Shown here piece after piece: positions 33,939 to 42,452 of a DNA stretch of 64,000 nt. Origin of the DNA: Carbonatibacter sp965199245 (lineage in GTDB: Bacteria > Pseudomonadota > Alphaproteobacteria > Kiloniellales > Kiloniellaceae); contig CBDAQP010000002.1 in NCBI GenBank assembly GCA_965199245.1, forward strand, positions 302,038-366,037, in the 5' to 3' direction. Positions within the stretch are counted from its first letter, which is position 1; every line of letters begins with the position of its first letter. A program made the position numbers and the translations under genes. The notes under the pieces are model-generated. The model made no database searches. It was not told the DNA's origin and was given only the letters and a program-made list of their open reading frames with translations.

Positions 33939-35204
33939 ATGACGAAATCGAGCAATGGTGACTCGAAAGACACGCTCTACTGTTCATTTTGTGGCAAGAG
34001 CCAGCACGAAGTCAGGAAACTGATTGCGGGGCCGACTGTTTTTATCTGTGATGAATGCGTGGGACTCTGCACAGATATTATTCAGGACGAAAAACAGTCC
34101 GCGTTGACCAGTCCGGACGGTGCTGTTCCCTCGCCAAAACAGATTTGCGCTGTTCTTGATGACTATGTGATCGGGCAACAAAAAGCGAAAAAGGTTCTCT
34201 CTGTTGCTGTTCATAATCACTATAAGCGTCTGTCTCATGGAGCAAAGTCGAGCGATGTTGAATTGGCGAAATCCAACATTATGCTGGTCGGCCCCACAGG
34301 GTGCGGTAAAACACTACTGGCACAGACACTTGCGCGGATTTTGGATGTTCCCTTTACAATGGCTGATGCCACCACACTAACAGAGGCCGGTTATGTTGGT
34401 GAAGATGTTGAAAATATAATTTTAAAGCTTCTTCAAGCGTCCGAGTATGATGTTGAGCGCGCCCAACGCGGTATCGTTTACATCGACGAAGTTGACAAGA
34501 TCGGGCGAAAGTCTGACAACCCCTCGATCACGCGCGATGTCTCCGGCGAAGGTGTGCAACAGGCGTTGTTGAAAATTATGGAAGGCACAGTGGCCTCTGT
34601 CCCTCCGCAAGGCGGGCGCAAGCATCCCCAACAGGAATTTTTGCAGGTTGATACCACCAATATTCTGTTTATTTGCAGTGGAGCCTTTGTGGGCCTTGAT
34701 CGCGTTATTGCAGAGCGTGGCAAGGGGGCGGCGATTGGCTTTGGGGCAGATGTTAAAACGGAACCAGAACGCGCACAGGGTGATTCACTCAAGGGTCTGG
34801 AGCCGGAAGATTTACTTCAATTTGGCTTGATTCCCGAATTTATCGGTCGTCTTCCTGTCATTGCGACTCTCGAAGAACTTGATCGCGATGCACTGGTTAA
34901 AATTCTCTGTGAACCTAAAAACGCGTTGGTGAAACAGTATCAACGTCTTTTTGAAATGGAAAACAGCAATCTGGTTTTTACAGATGATGCGTTGAAAACC
35001 ATTGCTTCAAAAGCAATAGAGCGCAAAACGGGTGCGCGTGGCTTGCGTTCTATTTTAGAGGCAATCTTGCTTGAAACTATGTTCGATCTTCCCGATTTGG
35101 ACGGTGTTGCAGAGGTGGTGGTTAATAGCGAGGTTGCTGAGGGACGCCGTTGCCCGCTCTATGGTTACGCCGAAAGAAAAGACGCCACGGGCACAGAGTC
35201 TTGA
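33939..35204 (+). CDS. clpX: ATP-dependent Clp protease ATP-binding subunit ClpX
   Basis: AAA+ unfoldase of 421 residues feeding substrates to ClpP. The N-terminal zinc domain is CSFCGKSQHEVRKL...CDECVGLC, Walker A is GPTGCGKT, Walker B IVYIDEVDKI, the pore loop GYVGED, and sensor 2 KTGARGLRSILE. It lies 112 bases after clpP. In alphaproteobacteria ClpXP degrades cell-cycle regulators and tagged proteins. Confidence 0.98.
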   Translation: MTKSSNGDSKDTLYCSFCGKSQHEVRKLIAGPTVFICDECVGLCTDIIQDEKQSALTSPDGAVPSPKQICAVLDDYVIGQQKAKKVLSVAVHNHYKRLSHGAKSSDVELAKSNIMLVGPTGCGKTLLAQTLARILDVPFTMADATTLTEAGYVGEDVENIILKLLQASEYDVERAQRGIVYIDEVDKIGRKSDNPSITRDVSGEGVQQALLKIMEGTVASVPPQGGRKHPQQEFLQVDTTNILFICSGAFVGLDRVIAERGKGAAIGFGADVKTEPERAQGDSLKGLEPEDLLQFGLIPEFIGRLPVIATLEELDRDALVKILCEPKNALVKQYQRLFEMENSNLVFTDDALKTIASKAIERKTGARGLRSILEAILLETMFDLPDLDGVAEVVVNSEVAEGRRCPLYGYAERKDATGTES

Positions 35205-35245
35205 AAAATGTTGTGATGAGTAGTGGCTTTTCCCTGCTTTTCTCT

Positions 35246-35277
35246 CTTGCCTTTGTGTTGATGTCTTTCCATATAAC
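35246..35277 (+). promoter_or_regulatory. candidate (heat-shock-like) promoter for lon
   Basis: CTTGCC (35246-35251) and CCATATAAC (35269-35277), with 17 bases between, resemble a sigma-32-type CTTG / CCAT-T pair. Alternatively TATAAC (35272-35277) could serve sigma-70. It lies 53 bases before the lon ATG. Confidence 0.4.
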
Positions 35278-35329
35278 AGCGGGAAGGGCCTGTTTTCTTC
35301 CTCCTGTGCATCTGTTGTTGTGAGGTATC

Positions 35330-37699
35330 ATGACCGACTTATCCCGTAGTGATCTTTATCCTGTTTTACCGTTGCGTGATATTGTGGTGTTTCCACACTT
35401 GATTGTCCCGTTGTTCGTCGGGCGGGAAAAATCCGTTCGTGCGCTCGAAGAGGTTGTCAAAAATGACAGGCAGATCCTGTTGGTGACCCAGCGCGATGCG
35501 ACACAGGATGATCCAGAGGGCACTGACCTTTATGATGTCGGGACAGTGGGTTCGATTATACAGCTGTTGAAGCTTCCTGACGGAACGGTCAAGGTTTTGG
35601 TCGAGGGACTCCATCGTGCCCGCATCACAGGATATGAAGAGAAGAGTGCGTTTTTCGAGGCCTGGGCGGAAGCTTCAGACCTTAAGGACGACGGCGAAGA
35701 CCTCGATGCCTTGACCCGTTCTGTTGTCGTTCAATTTGAACAATACATCAAACTCAACAGAAAAATTCCGCCCGAGGTTCTGACCTCCATCAACCAGATT
35801 GATGAACCGGATAAGCTTGCAGATACTGTTGCCTCGCACCTGTCGTTGAAAATTCCTGAAAAGCAGGAGTTGCTGGAGTGTGCGACGACGACGCAACGGC
35901 TAGAGCGACTTTACGGCTTTATGGAGGGCGAAATTGGTGTTCTCCAGGTTGAAAAACGTGTGCGTAGTCGTGTCAAACGCCAGATGGAAAAAACGCAACG
36001 CGACTATTATCTGAATGAACAGATGAAGGCCATTCAAAAAGAACTCGGAGAGGGTGAAGACGGCAAGGATGAACTGTCTGAAATAGAAGACAAAATCAAA
36101 AGCCTTAAAATGACGAAGGAGTCCCGTGACAAGGCTCTTGCAGAGTTGAAAAAACTGCGTTCGATGAGTCCAATGTCTGCAGAGGCAACGGTCGTGCGGA
36201 ATTATCTTGACTGGCTGACCTCCATTCCGTGGAAAAAGCGGAGTAAAATCCGCAAAAATATTCCCAACGCCTCCGCCGTACTCGACCGGGAACACTATGG
36301 ACTTGAAAAGGTCAAGGATCGCATTCTGGAATACCTGGCTGTTCAGCAACGTATGCGAAAGGTCAAAGGGCCCATTCTCTGTCTTGTCGGGCCGCCGGGG
36401 GTGGGCAAGACATCGCTTGGTCAATCTATTGCCCGGGCGACAGGGCGTCATTTTGTGCGGATGAGTTTAGGCGGAATCCGCGACGAGTCGGAGGTGCGCG
36501 GGCATCGCAGAACCTATATTGGTTCTATGCCGGGTAAAATTGTCCAGGGCATGAAAAAGGCCGGAACCTCCAATCCGCTTTTCCTGTTGGATGAAATTGA
36601 CAAACTGGGTCATGACTATCGCGGTGATCCTTCTTCTGCATTGTTAGAAGTCCTCGACCCTGCACAGAATGTGGCCTTTAACGACCATTATCTTGAGGTT
36701 GATTATGATCTGTCGGATGTGATGTTTGTGACAACGGCAAACTCGCTCAATATGCCGCAACCTTTGCTGGATCGTATGGAAATTATTCGTATTTCTGGCT
36801 ACACCGAAGACGAAAAGATGCAGATCGCGCTGCGTCATCTTATTCCCAACCTCTTAAAAGATCATGGCGTTCGCGACGGTGAGTGGGAAATTACAGACTC
36901 CGCCCTGCGTAAACTCATTCAGCTTTACACGCGTGAGGCAGGGGTGCGCTCTTTGGAGCGCGCACTTGCGAAATTGCTTCGCAAGGCTGTCAAGCAGATT
37001 GAAATGGGAGAAACAACCTCTGTGACGGTGTCTCCAGACAATCTGGGGCAGTATGCAGGTGTTGCGCGTTACCGTTATGGTGAGGCCGAAGAAAAAGATC
37101 TGGTTGGTGTTTCGACCGGGTTGGCGTGGACAGAGGCAGGGGGAGAACTGCTTTCGATCGAAGCCGTCACAGTACCTGGAAAAGGGCGTGTGAGTTCGAC
37201 CGGAAAACTTGGCGATGTGATGAAAGAGTCCATTCAGGCGGCGGAATATTTTGTCAAGAGCCGCGCCCTCGAATTTGGGATTAAGCCTGATCTCTTTGAC
37301 AAGAAGGATATTCACGTTCACGTCCCCGAAGGTGCAACTCCTAAAGACGGCCCGTCTGCCGGGATTGCGATGGTCAGTGCAATCGTTTCCACCCTGACAG
37401 GCCATGCGATTCGAAGTGATGTGGCAATGACGGGGGAGGTCACTTTGCGTGGTCGCGTTCTGGCAATTGGTGGATTAAAAGAAAAACTCCTCGCAGCTTT
37501 GCGCGGCAATATCAAGACTGTCGTCATTCCACAGGAAAACGAAAAAGATTTGGTCGAAATTCCGGAGCATGTTTTGGAAGGATTAAAAATTGTTCCTTGC
37601 GCCAGTGTTGACGAGGTGTTGTCTGTGACTTTGTGTGAGCCACTTGTTTCGATCAAAGATTGGGGTGGATCTGATACAAATGATGTTGTAACTCATTGA
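35330..37699 (+). CDS. lon: ATP-dependent protease Lon
   Basis: A 789-residue hexameric protease. The N-terminal LON substrate domain (PLRDIVVFPHLIVPLFVGRE) is followed by a coiled-coil region and the AAA+ module with Walker A GPPGVGKTS. The C-terminal Ser-Lys peptidase domain has the catalytic Ser in KDGPSAGIAM and the Lys in GLKEKLLAA. It degrades misfolded proteins and short-lived regulators such as antitoxins. GAGGT lies upstream of the ATG. It follows clpX directly on the same strand. Confidence 0.98.
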   Translation: MTDLSRSDLYPVLPLRDIVVFPHLIVPLFVGREKSVRALEEVVKNDRQILLVTQRDATQDDPEGTDLYDVGTVGSIIQLLKLPDGTVKVLVEGLHRARITGYEEKSAFFEAWAEASDLKDDGEDLDALTRSVVVQFEQYIKLNRKIPPEVLTSINQIDEPDKLADTVASHLSLKIPEKQELLECATTTQRLERLYGFMEGEIGVLQVEKRVRSRVKRQMEKTQRDYYLNEQMKAIQKELGEGEDGKDELSEIEDKIKSLKMTKESRDKALAELKKLRSMSPMSAEATVVRNYLDWLTSIPWKKRSKIRKNIPNASAVLDREHYGLEKVKDRILEYLAVQQRMRKVKGPILCLVGPPGVGKTSLGQSIARATGRHFVRMSLGGIRDESEVRGHRRTYIGSMPGKIVQGMKKAGTSNPLFLLDEIDKLGHDYRGDPSSALLEVLDPAQNVAFNDHYLEVDYDLSDVMFVTTANSLNMPQPLLDRMEIIRISGYTEDEKMQIALRHLIPNLLKDHGVRDGEWEITDSALRKLIQLYTREAGVRSLERALAKLLRKAVKQIEMGETTSVTVSPDNLGQYAGVARYRYGEAEEKDLVGVSTGLAWTEAGGELLSIEAVTVPGKGRVSSTGKLGDVMKESIQAAEYFVKSRALEFGIKPDLFDKKDIHVHVPEGATPKDGPSAGIAMVSAIVSTLTGHAIRSDVAMTGEVTLRGRVLAIGGLKEKLLAALRGNIKTVVIPQENEKDLVEIPEHVLEGLKIVPCASVDEVLSVTLCEPLVSIKDWGGSDTNDVVTH

Positions 37700-37733
37700 A
37701 AGAGGCTGTCTTGTTAATTTTCCCTGTTTGGTG

Positions 37734-37762
37734 TTGACGGAGGTGATTACGTTATGTAGAAT
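37734..37762 (+). promoter_or_regulatory. promoter of hupB
   Basis: TTGACG (37734-37739) and TAGAAT (37757-37762) with the optimal 17-base spacer, 68 bases before the HU start. This is the best sigma-70-type match in the window. Confidence 0.7.
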
Positions 37763-37829
37763 GGATGGGTTGGTGTGTTGCTGAGTTTTGTGGGTTTTTG
37801 ATTTTAGTTCCGATTTATGGAGGTGTCGC

Positions 37830-38102
37830 GTGAATAAAAATGATTTGGTCGTAGCCGTTGCAGAAAAAGCTAATCTGTCTAGGGCGGATGCCGGGAAGGC
37901 CGTTGATGGCGTGTTTGAAGCTATCGAGGGGGCTTTGAAGTCTGGTGATGAAGTGCGCTTGATTGGTTTTGGAACCTTTAGCGTTGCCGAGCGGGCAGCT
38001 TCTCAAGGACGGAATCCACGTACTGGCGAACCCATTCAAATCAAGGCGTCAAAGCAACCTAAATTTAAAGCAGGAAAAGGCCTGAAGGATGCCGTCAACT
38101 AG
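37830..38102 (+). CDS. hupB: DNA-binding protein HU
   Basis: A 90-residue histone-like protein: MNKNDLVVAVAEKANLSRADA..., with the DNA-contacting arm GRNPRTGEPIQI near residue 60 and the C-terminal KFKAGKGLKDAVN. The start is a GTG with GGAGGTGTC before it, and the longer frame upstream lacks support. HU bends DNA and compacts the nucleoid. It sits between lon and a tRNA cluster, as in many alphaproteobacteria, has its own promoter and is followed by a clear terminator. Confidence 0.96.
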   Translation: MNKNDLVVAVAEKANLSRADAGKAVDGVFEAIEGALKSGDEVRLIGFGTFSVAERAASQGRNPRTGEPIQIKASKQPKFKAGKGLKDAVN

Positions 38103-38123
38103 ACGCGCACTTGTTTTTTTAGA

Positions 38124-38152
38124 AAAAAACTGACCTTCTTGGTCAGTTTTTT
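38124..38152 (+). terminator. terminator after hupB
   Basis: AAAACTGACC-TTCTT-GGTCAGTTTTTT hairpin with a T-run, 22 bases after the hupB stop. Confidence 0.88.
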
Positions 38153-38223
38153 CATTTTTTGCTTGCAAGTTTTGGATTAAGTTTCTACGAGGCACTCCAC
38201 GTTTTATGGAGTTCCTTGCACGG

Positions 38224-38299
38224 GGGCGGTTAGCTCAGTTGGTAGAGCATCTCGTTTACACCGAGAGGGTCGGCAGTTCGAGCCTGTCACCGCCCACCA
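38224..38299 (+). tRNA. tRNA-Val (anticodon TAC)
   Basis: A 76-base cloverleaf. The acceptor GGGCGGT pairs with ACCGCCC, the D-arm is AGCTCAGTTGGTAGAGC, the anticodon stem CTCG/CGAG has loop TTTACAC (anticodon TAC), and the T-arm is GGCAG-TTCGAGC-CTGTC. CCA is encoded. Confidence 0.97.
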
Positions 38300-38553
38300 T
38301 TGTCTAAGTTTTTTTTCGAATATCGTTTGCAGATGTCGCTTTCTCTGTGATCTGAGATCGGAGGTGAGATGTTTAGGCGGGACTTACCTCTCTTCCAAGC
38401 GGAAGAACGTCTATTATTGTCGCCTTCCTGGGAAAAAATTAAATTTTAAAGATACAAAAATTGGCAAACAGCTTTCCCTTGCTTGACAGGGTCTGTGCTG
38501 TCCATTAAACACAGCCGCATTCGTGGTGCGGCACGAATGAGATCAGAAAACGT

Positions 38554-38630
38554 GGGGGTGTAGCTCAGTTGGTTAGAGCGCTGGCCTGTCACGCCAGAGG
38601 TCGCGAGTTCAAGTCTCGTCATCCTCGCCA
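38554..38630 (+). tRNA. tRNA-Asp (anticodon GTC), copy 1
   Basis: A 77-base cloverleaf starting GGGGGTG and ending CATCCTC-G-CCA. The anticodon arm CTGGC-CTGTCAC-GCCAG gives GTC, and the T-loop is TTCAAGT. Two G-T wobbles occur in the acceptor stem. It lies 254 bases after tRNA-Val; the gap contains only a CTTCC/GGAAG hairpin and T-rich stretches. Confidence 0.97.
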
Positions 38631-38680
38631 CTGTTTTCTGTCTCCGAGACTGACCTGTTCGACATGGGTCATATTGAAAT

Positions 38681-38757
38681 GGGGGTGTAGCTCAGTTGGT
38701 TAGAGCGCTGGCCTGTCACGCCAGAGGTCGCGAGTTCAAGTCTCGTCATCCTCGCCA
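38681..38757 (+). tRNA. tRNA-Asp (anticodon GTC), copy 2
   Basis: Identical over its full 77 bases to the copy at 38554, 50 bases downstream of it. A recent tandem duplication or gene conversion is the simplest explanation. Confidence 0.97.
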
Positions 38758-39072
38758 TTTCGTTGAGATGTTTCTTTTTTTGTTGTTTCACCCGGTCTTC
38801 TACAGGCTTTTCCCTGTTGTTTTTGGTTGTCTGCGAACTTCTGTTGATGGGTTTGGTGTGGTGGTCAGTCTTATAACTCTAGCGGATTTTTTTAAGAACT
38901 ATTCGCAAAAACATGCACTTAATTTTTTTTGAAAAAAGGCATTCTTTATTTGCGAAGAGATGCCGAGAGAGATATGAGAAGAAGTCTTTAATAGAGACCC
39001 TTACTAAGACTATGTCCTCGTCGTTTTGAAAGGTGATTGAACCGTGTGCTGTGCGGTCGATTATGTCGGGTG
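38758..39072 (+). other. 315-bp leader before nuoA
   Basis: T-rich spacer. TTCGCAAA (38902-38909) and TTTGCGAA (38949-38956) form an inverted repeat that may be an operator or a large hairpin. TTGCGA (38950) and TATGAG with a 17-base spacer could be the nuo promoter. No ORF is credible. Confidence 0.35.
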
Positions 39073-39444
39073 ATGGCGTTAGAAAACTTGTTGGCAGAAT
39101 ATTTTCCTATTCTGGTTTTTCTTGGAATTGCAGTTGGTTTGGCATCTGCGATGGTGATCACGTCGTGGTTCGCGGGGGCGCAACGCCCTGATCCTGAAAA
39201 AAATAGTGCTTATGAATGCGGTTTCGAGGCATTTGACGATGCGCGGAGCCAGTTTGACGTTCGTTTTTATCTGGTGGCCATCCTTTTTATCATCTTTGAC
39301 CTCGAGGTTGCTTTTCTTTTTCCGTGGGCCGTGTCGCTCAGTGAAATCGGGGCGTTTGGATTTTGGTCCATGATTGTTTTTCTAGCTGTCCTCACAGTTG
39401 GTTTTGCTTACGAATGGAAAAAAGGGGCTTTGGAATGGGAGTGA
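39073..39444 (+). CDS. nuoA: NADH-quinone oxidoreductase subunit A
   Basis: A small membrane subunit of complex I (123 residues from the ATG at 39073). It has three transmembrane helices and the conserved NSAYECGFEAFDDARSQFDV loop between helices one and two, which lies near the quinone site. The frame is open 12 codons upstream from a TTG, but the ATG gives the usual length. It is the first gene of a 14-gene operon and its end overlaps nuoB. Confidence 0.95.
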   Translation: MALENLLAEYFPILVFLGIAVGLASAMVITSWFAGAQRPDPEKNSAYECGFEAFDDARSQFDVRFYLVAILFIIFDLEVAFLFPWAVSLSEIGAFGFWSMIVFLAVLTVGFAYEWKKGALEWE

Positions 39445-39980
39445 CAGCTGTTGGCGGTGAAACGCCAATTCAACCCGGCCCCGCGCAGGATCAGCTCATT
39501 CAGCAGGTTAATCAGGATCTGTCTGAGCGTGGCTTTGTCCTGGCACAGATGGACAAGCTGGCTTCCTGGGCGCAGTCCGGTTCGCTTTGGCCCATGACCT
39601 TTGGGTTAGCCTGCTGTGCGGTTGAGATGATGCACGCGGCTTGTAGCCGTTATGATATGGATCGCTTTGGGCTTCTTTTTCGGCCTTCTCCGCGTCAATC
39701 TGATGTGATGATTGTTGCCGGAACCTTAACCAATAAGATGGCTCCCGCCCTGCGTAAGGTTTATGACCAGATGCCGGAACCGCGTTGGGTCATTTCGATG
39801 GGGTCTTGCGCCAATGGTGGGGGGTATTATCACTATTCATACTCTGTTGTGCGCGGGTGCGATCGAATCGTTCCTGTTGACATTTATGTCCCGGGTTGCC
39901 CGCCGACAGCAGAAGCCTTGATTTACGGCATTCTTCAGCTTCAGAAAAAAATCAAACGAACGTCACAGTTTCGGCGTTAG
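39435..39980 (+). CDS. nuoB: NADH-quinone oxidoreductase subunit B
   Basis: Peripheral-arm subunit carrying the terminal N2 [4Fe-4S] cluster next to quinone. Cluster ligands are in GLACCAVEMMHA (tandem Cys), SMGSCANGGGYY and PGCPPTAEAL. The start is taken as the ATG at 39435 (AGGGG upstream), which overlaps nuoA by 10 bases. The length is 182 residues. The longer frame to 39363 reads through nuoA and is not used. Confidence 0.95.
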   Translation: MGVTAVGGETPIQPGPAQDQLIQQVNQDLSERGFVLAQMDKLASWAQSGSLWPMTFGLACCAVEMMHAACSRYDMDRFGLLFRPSPRQSDVMIVAGTLTNKMAPALRKVYDQMPEPRWVISMGSCANGGGYYHYSYSVVRGCDRIVPVDIYVPGCPPTAEALIYGILQLQKKIKRTSQFRR

Positions 39981-40033
39981 GGGTTCGGGCTTGAGGGGAC
40001 ACTCAGTCAGAAAAATGAAGAGTGGAAGAGAGA

Positions 40034-40630
40034 ATGAAGCAAAATCTTTCTGAATTGAAAACCTATTTGCACAGCAACACGGCGGGTGCTGTCACAGTTG
40101 CGGAGGTCGTGCAGGGTGAGTTGAGGCTCTGGACAACGCCGGAAAAAATCCTCTTTCTTTTGAAATTTTTGCGCGATGATCAGAACTGCCAGTTTCGCCA
40201 GCTTGTTGATGTGACCGCTGTTGATTTTCCAGAACGTGAGTTGCGTTTTGAATTGGTTTATTTCCTCCTGTCGCTGCACAATAATCAGCGGATTGCCGTG
40301 AAACTCTCAGCAGAGTCTGTTCCTTCTGTCAGTGGTCTGTTCAGCTCCGCGATTTGGTATGAGCGTGAAGTCTGGGATATGTTTGGCGTTTTTTTTCATG
40401 ACCATCCCGATTTGCGCCGAATGCTGAGTGACTATGGTTTTGAAGGTCATCCTTTGCGTAAAGACTTCCCCCTGACAGGCCATACCGAGGTGCGCTACGA
40501 TCAGACACAGCACCGCGTTGTTTATGAGCCAGTGACCCTGGCGCAGGAGTTTCGCAATTTTGATTTTCCAAGCCCTTGGGAGGGGATGATCACCTTGCCA
40601 GGTGATGAAAAGGCAAAAGAAGCGGACTAA
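40034..40630 (+). CDS. nuoC: NADH-quinone oxidoreductase subunit C
   Basis: A 198-residue hydrophilic subunit (30-kDa type) joining NuoB and NuoD. The signature EREVWDMFGVFFHDHPDLRR, followed by GHPLRKDFPLTGHTEVRYD, is complete. GGAAGAGAG precedes the ATG at 40034; a GTG four codons earlier is in frame but overlaps that site. NuoC and NuoD are separate here, not fused. Confidence 0.95.
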   Translation: MKQNLSELKTYLHSNTAGAVTVAEVVQGELRLWTTPEKILFLLKFLRDDQNCQFRQLVDVTAVDFPERELRFELVYFLLSLHNNQRIAVKLSAESVPSVSGLFSSAIWYEREVWDMFGVFFHDHPDLRRMLSDYGFEGHPLRKDFPLTGHTEVRYDQTQHRVVYEPVTLAQEFRNFDFPSPWEGMITLPGDEKAKEAD

Positions 40631-40635
40631 TAATC

Positions 40636-41814
40636 ATGGCAGAGACAGCAATTAAACCCCTGACATTGAATTTTGGCCCGCAACACCCTGCGGCACACGG
40701 TGTTTTGAGGTTGGTTTTGGAAATGGATGGCGAGGTTATCGAACGCGCTGATCCCCATATTGGCTTGTTGCATCGCGGCACGGAAAAGCTGATTGAATAT
40801 AAAACCTATACGCAGGCGTTACCCTATTTTGACCGCCTTGATTATGTCGCTCCGATGAATCAGGAACACGCGTGGGCTTTGGCTGTTGAAAAACTATTGG
40901 GGCTTGATGTTCCTAAACGCGGGCAGTTTATCCGCGTTTTGTATTGTGAAATTGGTCGTATTTTGAACCATTTGTTGAATATCACAACCTTTGCGATTGA
41001 TGTCGGGGCGATGACTCCGATCTTGTGGGGGTTTGAACAGCGCGAATCCCTGATGGAGTTTTACGAACGCGCCTCTGGCGCACGTCTTCATGCGGCTTAC
41101 TTCCGCCCGGGGGGGGTTCATCAGGATTTGCCCGCAGGGTTGGTGGATGACATCGGAACCTGGGCAGAACAGTTTCCTGCTTTCCTTGATGACATCGAGG
41201 GACTTTTGACCCGAAACCGTATTTTTCTTCAGCGGACGGTTGATATTGGTGTTGCAAGCTTTGACGAAGCAATGGACTGGGGGTTTTCTGGCCCTATGTT
41301 GCGGGGGTCGGGTGTTGCGTGGGATCTGCGCAAGGCACAGCCTTATGATTGTTACGAAGAGTTGGATTTTGATATTCCTGTTGGCAAGAACGGTGATTGC
41401 TATGATCGCTACCTTGTTCGGATCGAAGAAATGCGCCAGTCGATTTATTTGATTGCACAGTGTCTTGACAAGATGCCAAGTGGCCCGGTCATGAGTGAAG
41501 ATAATAAGGTCGCTCCCCCTCGTAGAGGTGATATGAAGCATTCTATGGAAGCCCTCATTCATCATTTTAAGCTCTATTCAGAGGGGGTTCGTGTTCCCAA
41601 AGGCGAAACCTATACAACGGTCGAGGCTCCGAAGGGTGAGTTTGGCGTTTACCTTGTGTCCGATGGAACGAATCGCCCCTATCGGTGTAAAATCAAGGCC
41701 CCGGGCTTTGCACATTTGGCAGCGATGGATCACATGTGCCGTGGTCATATGCTGGCCGATAGTGTCGCTATTCTTGGCTCGATGGATATTGTGTTCGGGG
41801 AGGTTGATCGATGA
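40636..41814 (+). CDS. nuoD: NADH-quinone oxidoreductase subunit D
   Basis: 49-kDa-type subunit (392 residues) that forms the quinone-binding chamber with NuoB. The N-terminus NFGPQHPAAHGVLRLVLEMDGE and the central HIGLLHRGTEKLIEYKTY are near-invariant; the quinone-site His is in GPQHPAAHG. The end overlaps nuoE by four bases (ATGA), so translation is coupled. Confidence 0.97.
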   Translation: MAETAIKPLTLNFGPQHPAAHGVLRLVLEMDGEVIERADPHIGLLHRGTEKLIEYKTYTQALPYFDRLDYVAPMNQEHAWALAVEKLLGLDVPKRGQFIRVLYCEIGRILNHLLNITTFAIDVGAMTPILWGFEQRESLMEFYERASGARLHAAYFRPGGVHQDLPAGLVDDIGTWAEQFPAFLDDIEGLLTRNRIFLQRTVDIGVASFDEAMDWGFSGPMLRGSGVAWDLRKAQPYDCYEELDFDIPVGKNGDCYDRYLVRIEEMRQSIYLIAQCLDKMPSGPVMSEDNKVAPPRRGDMKHSMEALIHHFKLYSEGVRVPKGETYTTVEAPKGEFGVYLVSDGTNRPYRCKIKAPGFAHLAAMDHMCRGHMLADSVAILGSMDIVFGEVDR

Positions 41815-42452
41815 AAACGAGTTCTTTCCCGAAATACGAAACAGATGGATTTGAATTTACATTTGAAAACAAGGCCGAAGCAGATCGTTTAATTGCGAAA
41901 TATCCCAAGGGACGCCAAGCTTCGGCGATTATTTCCCTGTTTTATCTGGCTCAAAAACAAAACGGGGGTTGGTTGCCTGCGGGGGCGATTGAGTATGTGG
42001 CGGAATACCTCGCCATTCCTGCAATTCGCGCTCACGAGGTCGCGACCTTTTATACCATGTTTAATTTAAAGCCCGTCGGGCGATACTTTATTCAGGTGTG
42101 TCGCACGACTCCGTGCTGGTTGCGCGGTTCTGAAGGGATTCTGAATGCTGCGCTCGACAAAATTGGTGTGCGCTCTGTTGGTGATGTCAGCGAAGACGGC
42201 CTTTTTTCTGTTGTCGAAGTCGAATGTATGGGGGCCTGTTGCAACGCGCCGATGGTTCAGATCAATGATGATTACTACGAGGACTTAAGCGTGGAGAGAA
42301 TTGTTGAAATTATTGATGAGTTGCGTGCAGGCCATGCCGTGCCGCCGGGGTCGCAGTCAGGGCGCATGAGTTCTGCCCCACAGGGTGAGTGGACGAGCCT
42401 GAGGGATGTCCCCCCTCTTGACCAGCACGAGGGAGAGCCGCGTGATGCTTGA
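41811..42452 (+). CDS. nuoE: NADH-quinone oxidoreductase subunit E
   Basis: 24-kDa-type subunit (213 residues) with the N1a [2Fe-2S] cluster. Ligands are in CRTTPCWLRGSEGI and the later ECMGACCNAPM. The C-terminal region is slightly extended and less conserved. It works with NuoF in the NADH dehydrogenase module. It overlaps nuoD at the start and nuoF at the end. Confidence 0.96.
   Translation: MKTSSFPKYETDGFEFTFENKAEADRLIAKYPKGRQASAIISLFYLAQKQNGGWLPAGAIEYVAEYLAIPAIRAHEVATFYTMFNLKPVGRYFIQVCRTTPCWLRGSEGILNAALDKIGVRSVGDVSEDGLFSVVEVECMGACCNAPMVQINDDYYEDLSVERIVEIIDELRAGHAVPPGSQSGRMSSAPQGEWTSLRDVPPLDQHEGEPRDA

Noticed and set aside
38446..38631. 61-codon minus-strand ORF over tRNA-Asp
   Set aside because: It is the well-known antisense translation of tRNA-Asp and flanking DNA, not a gene.
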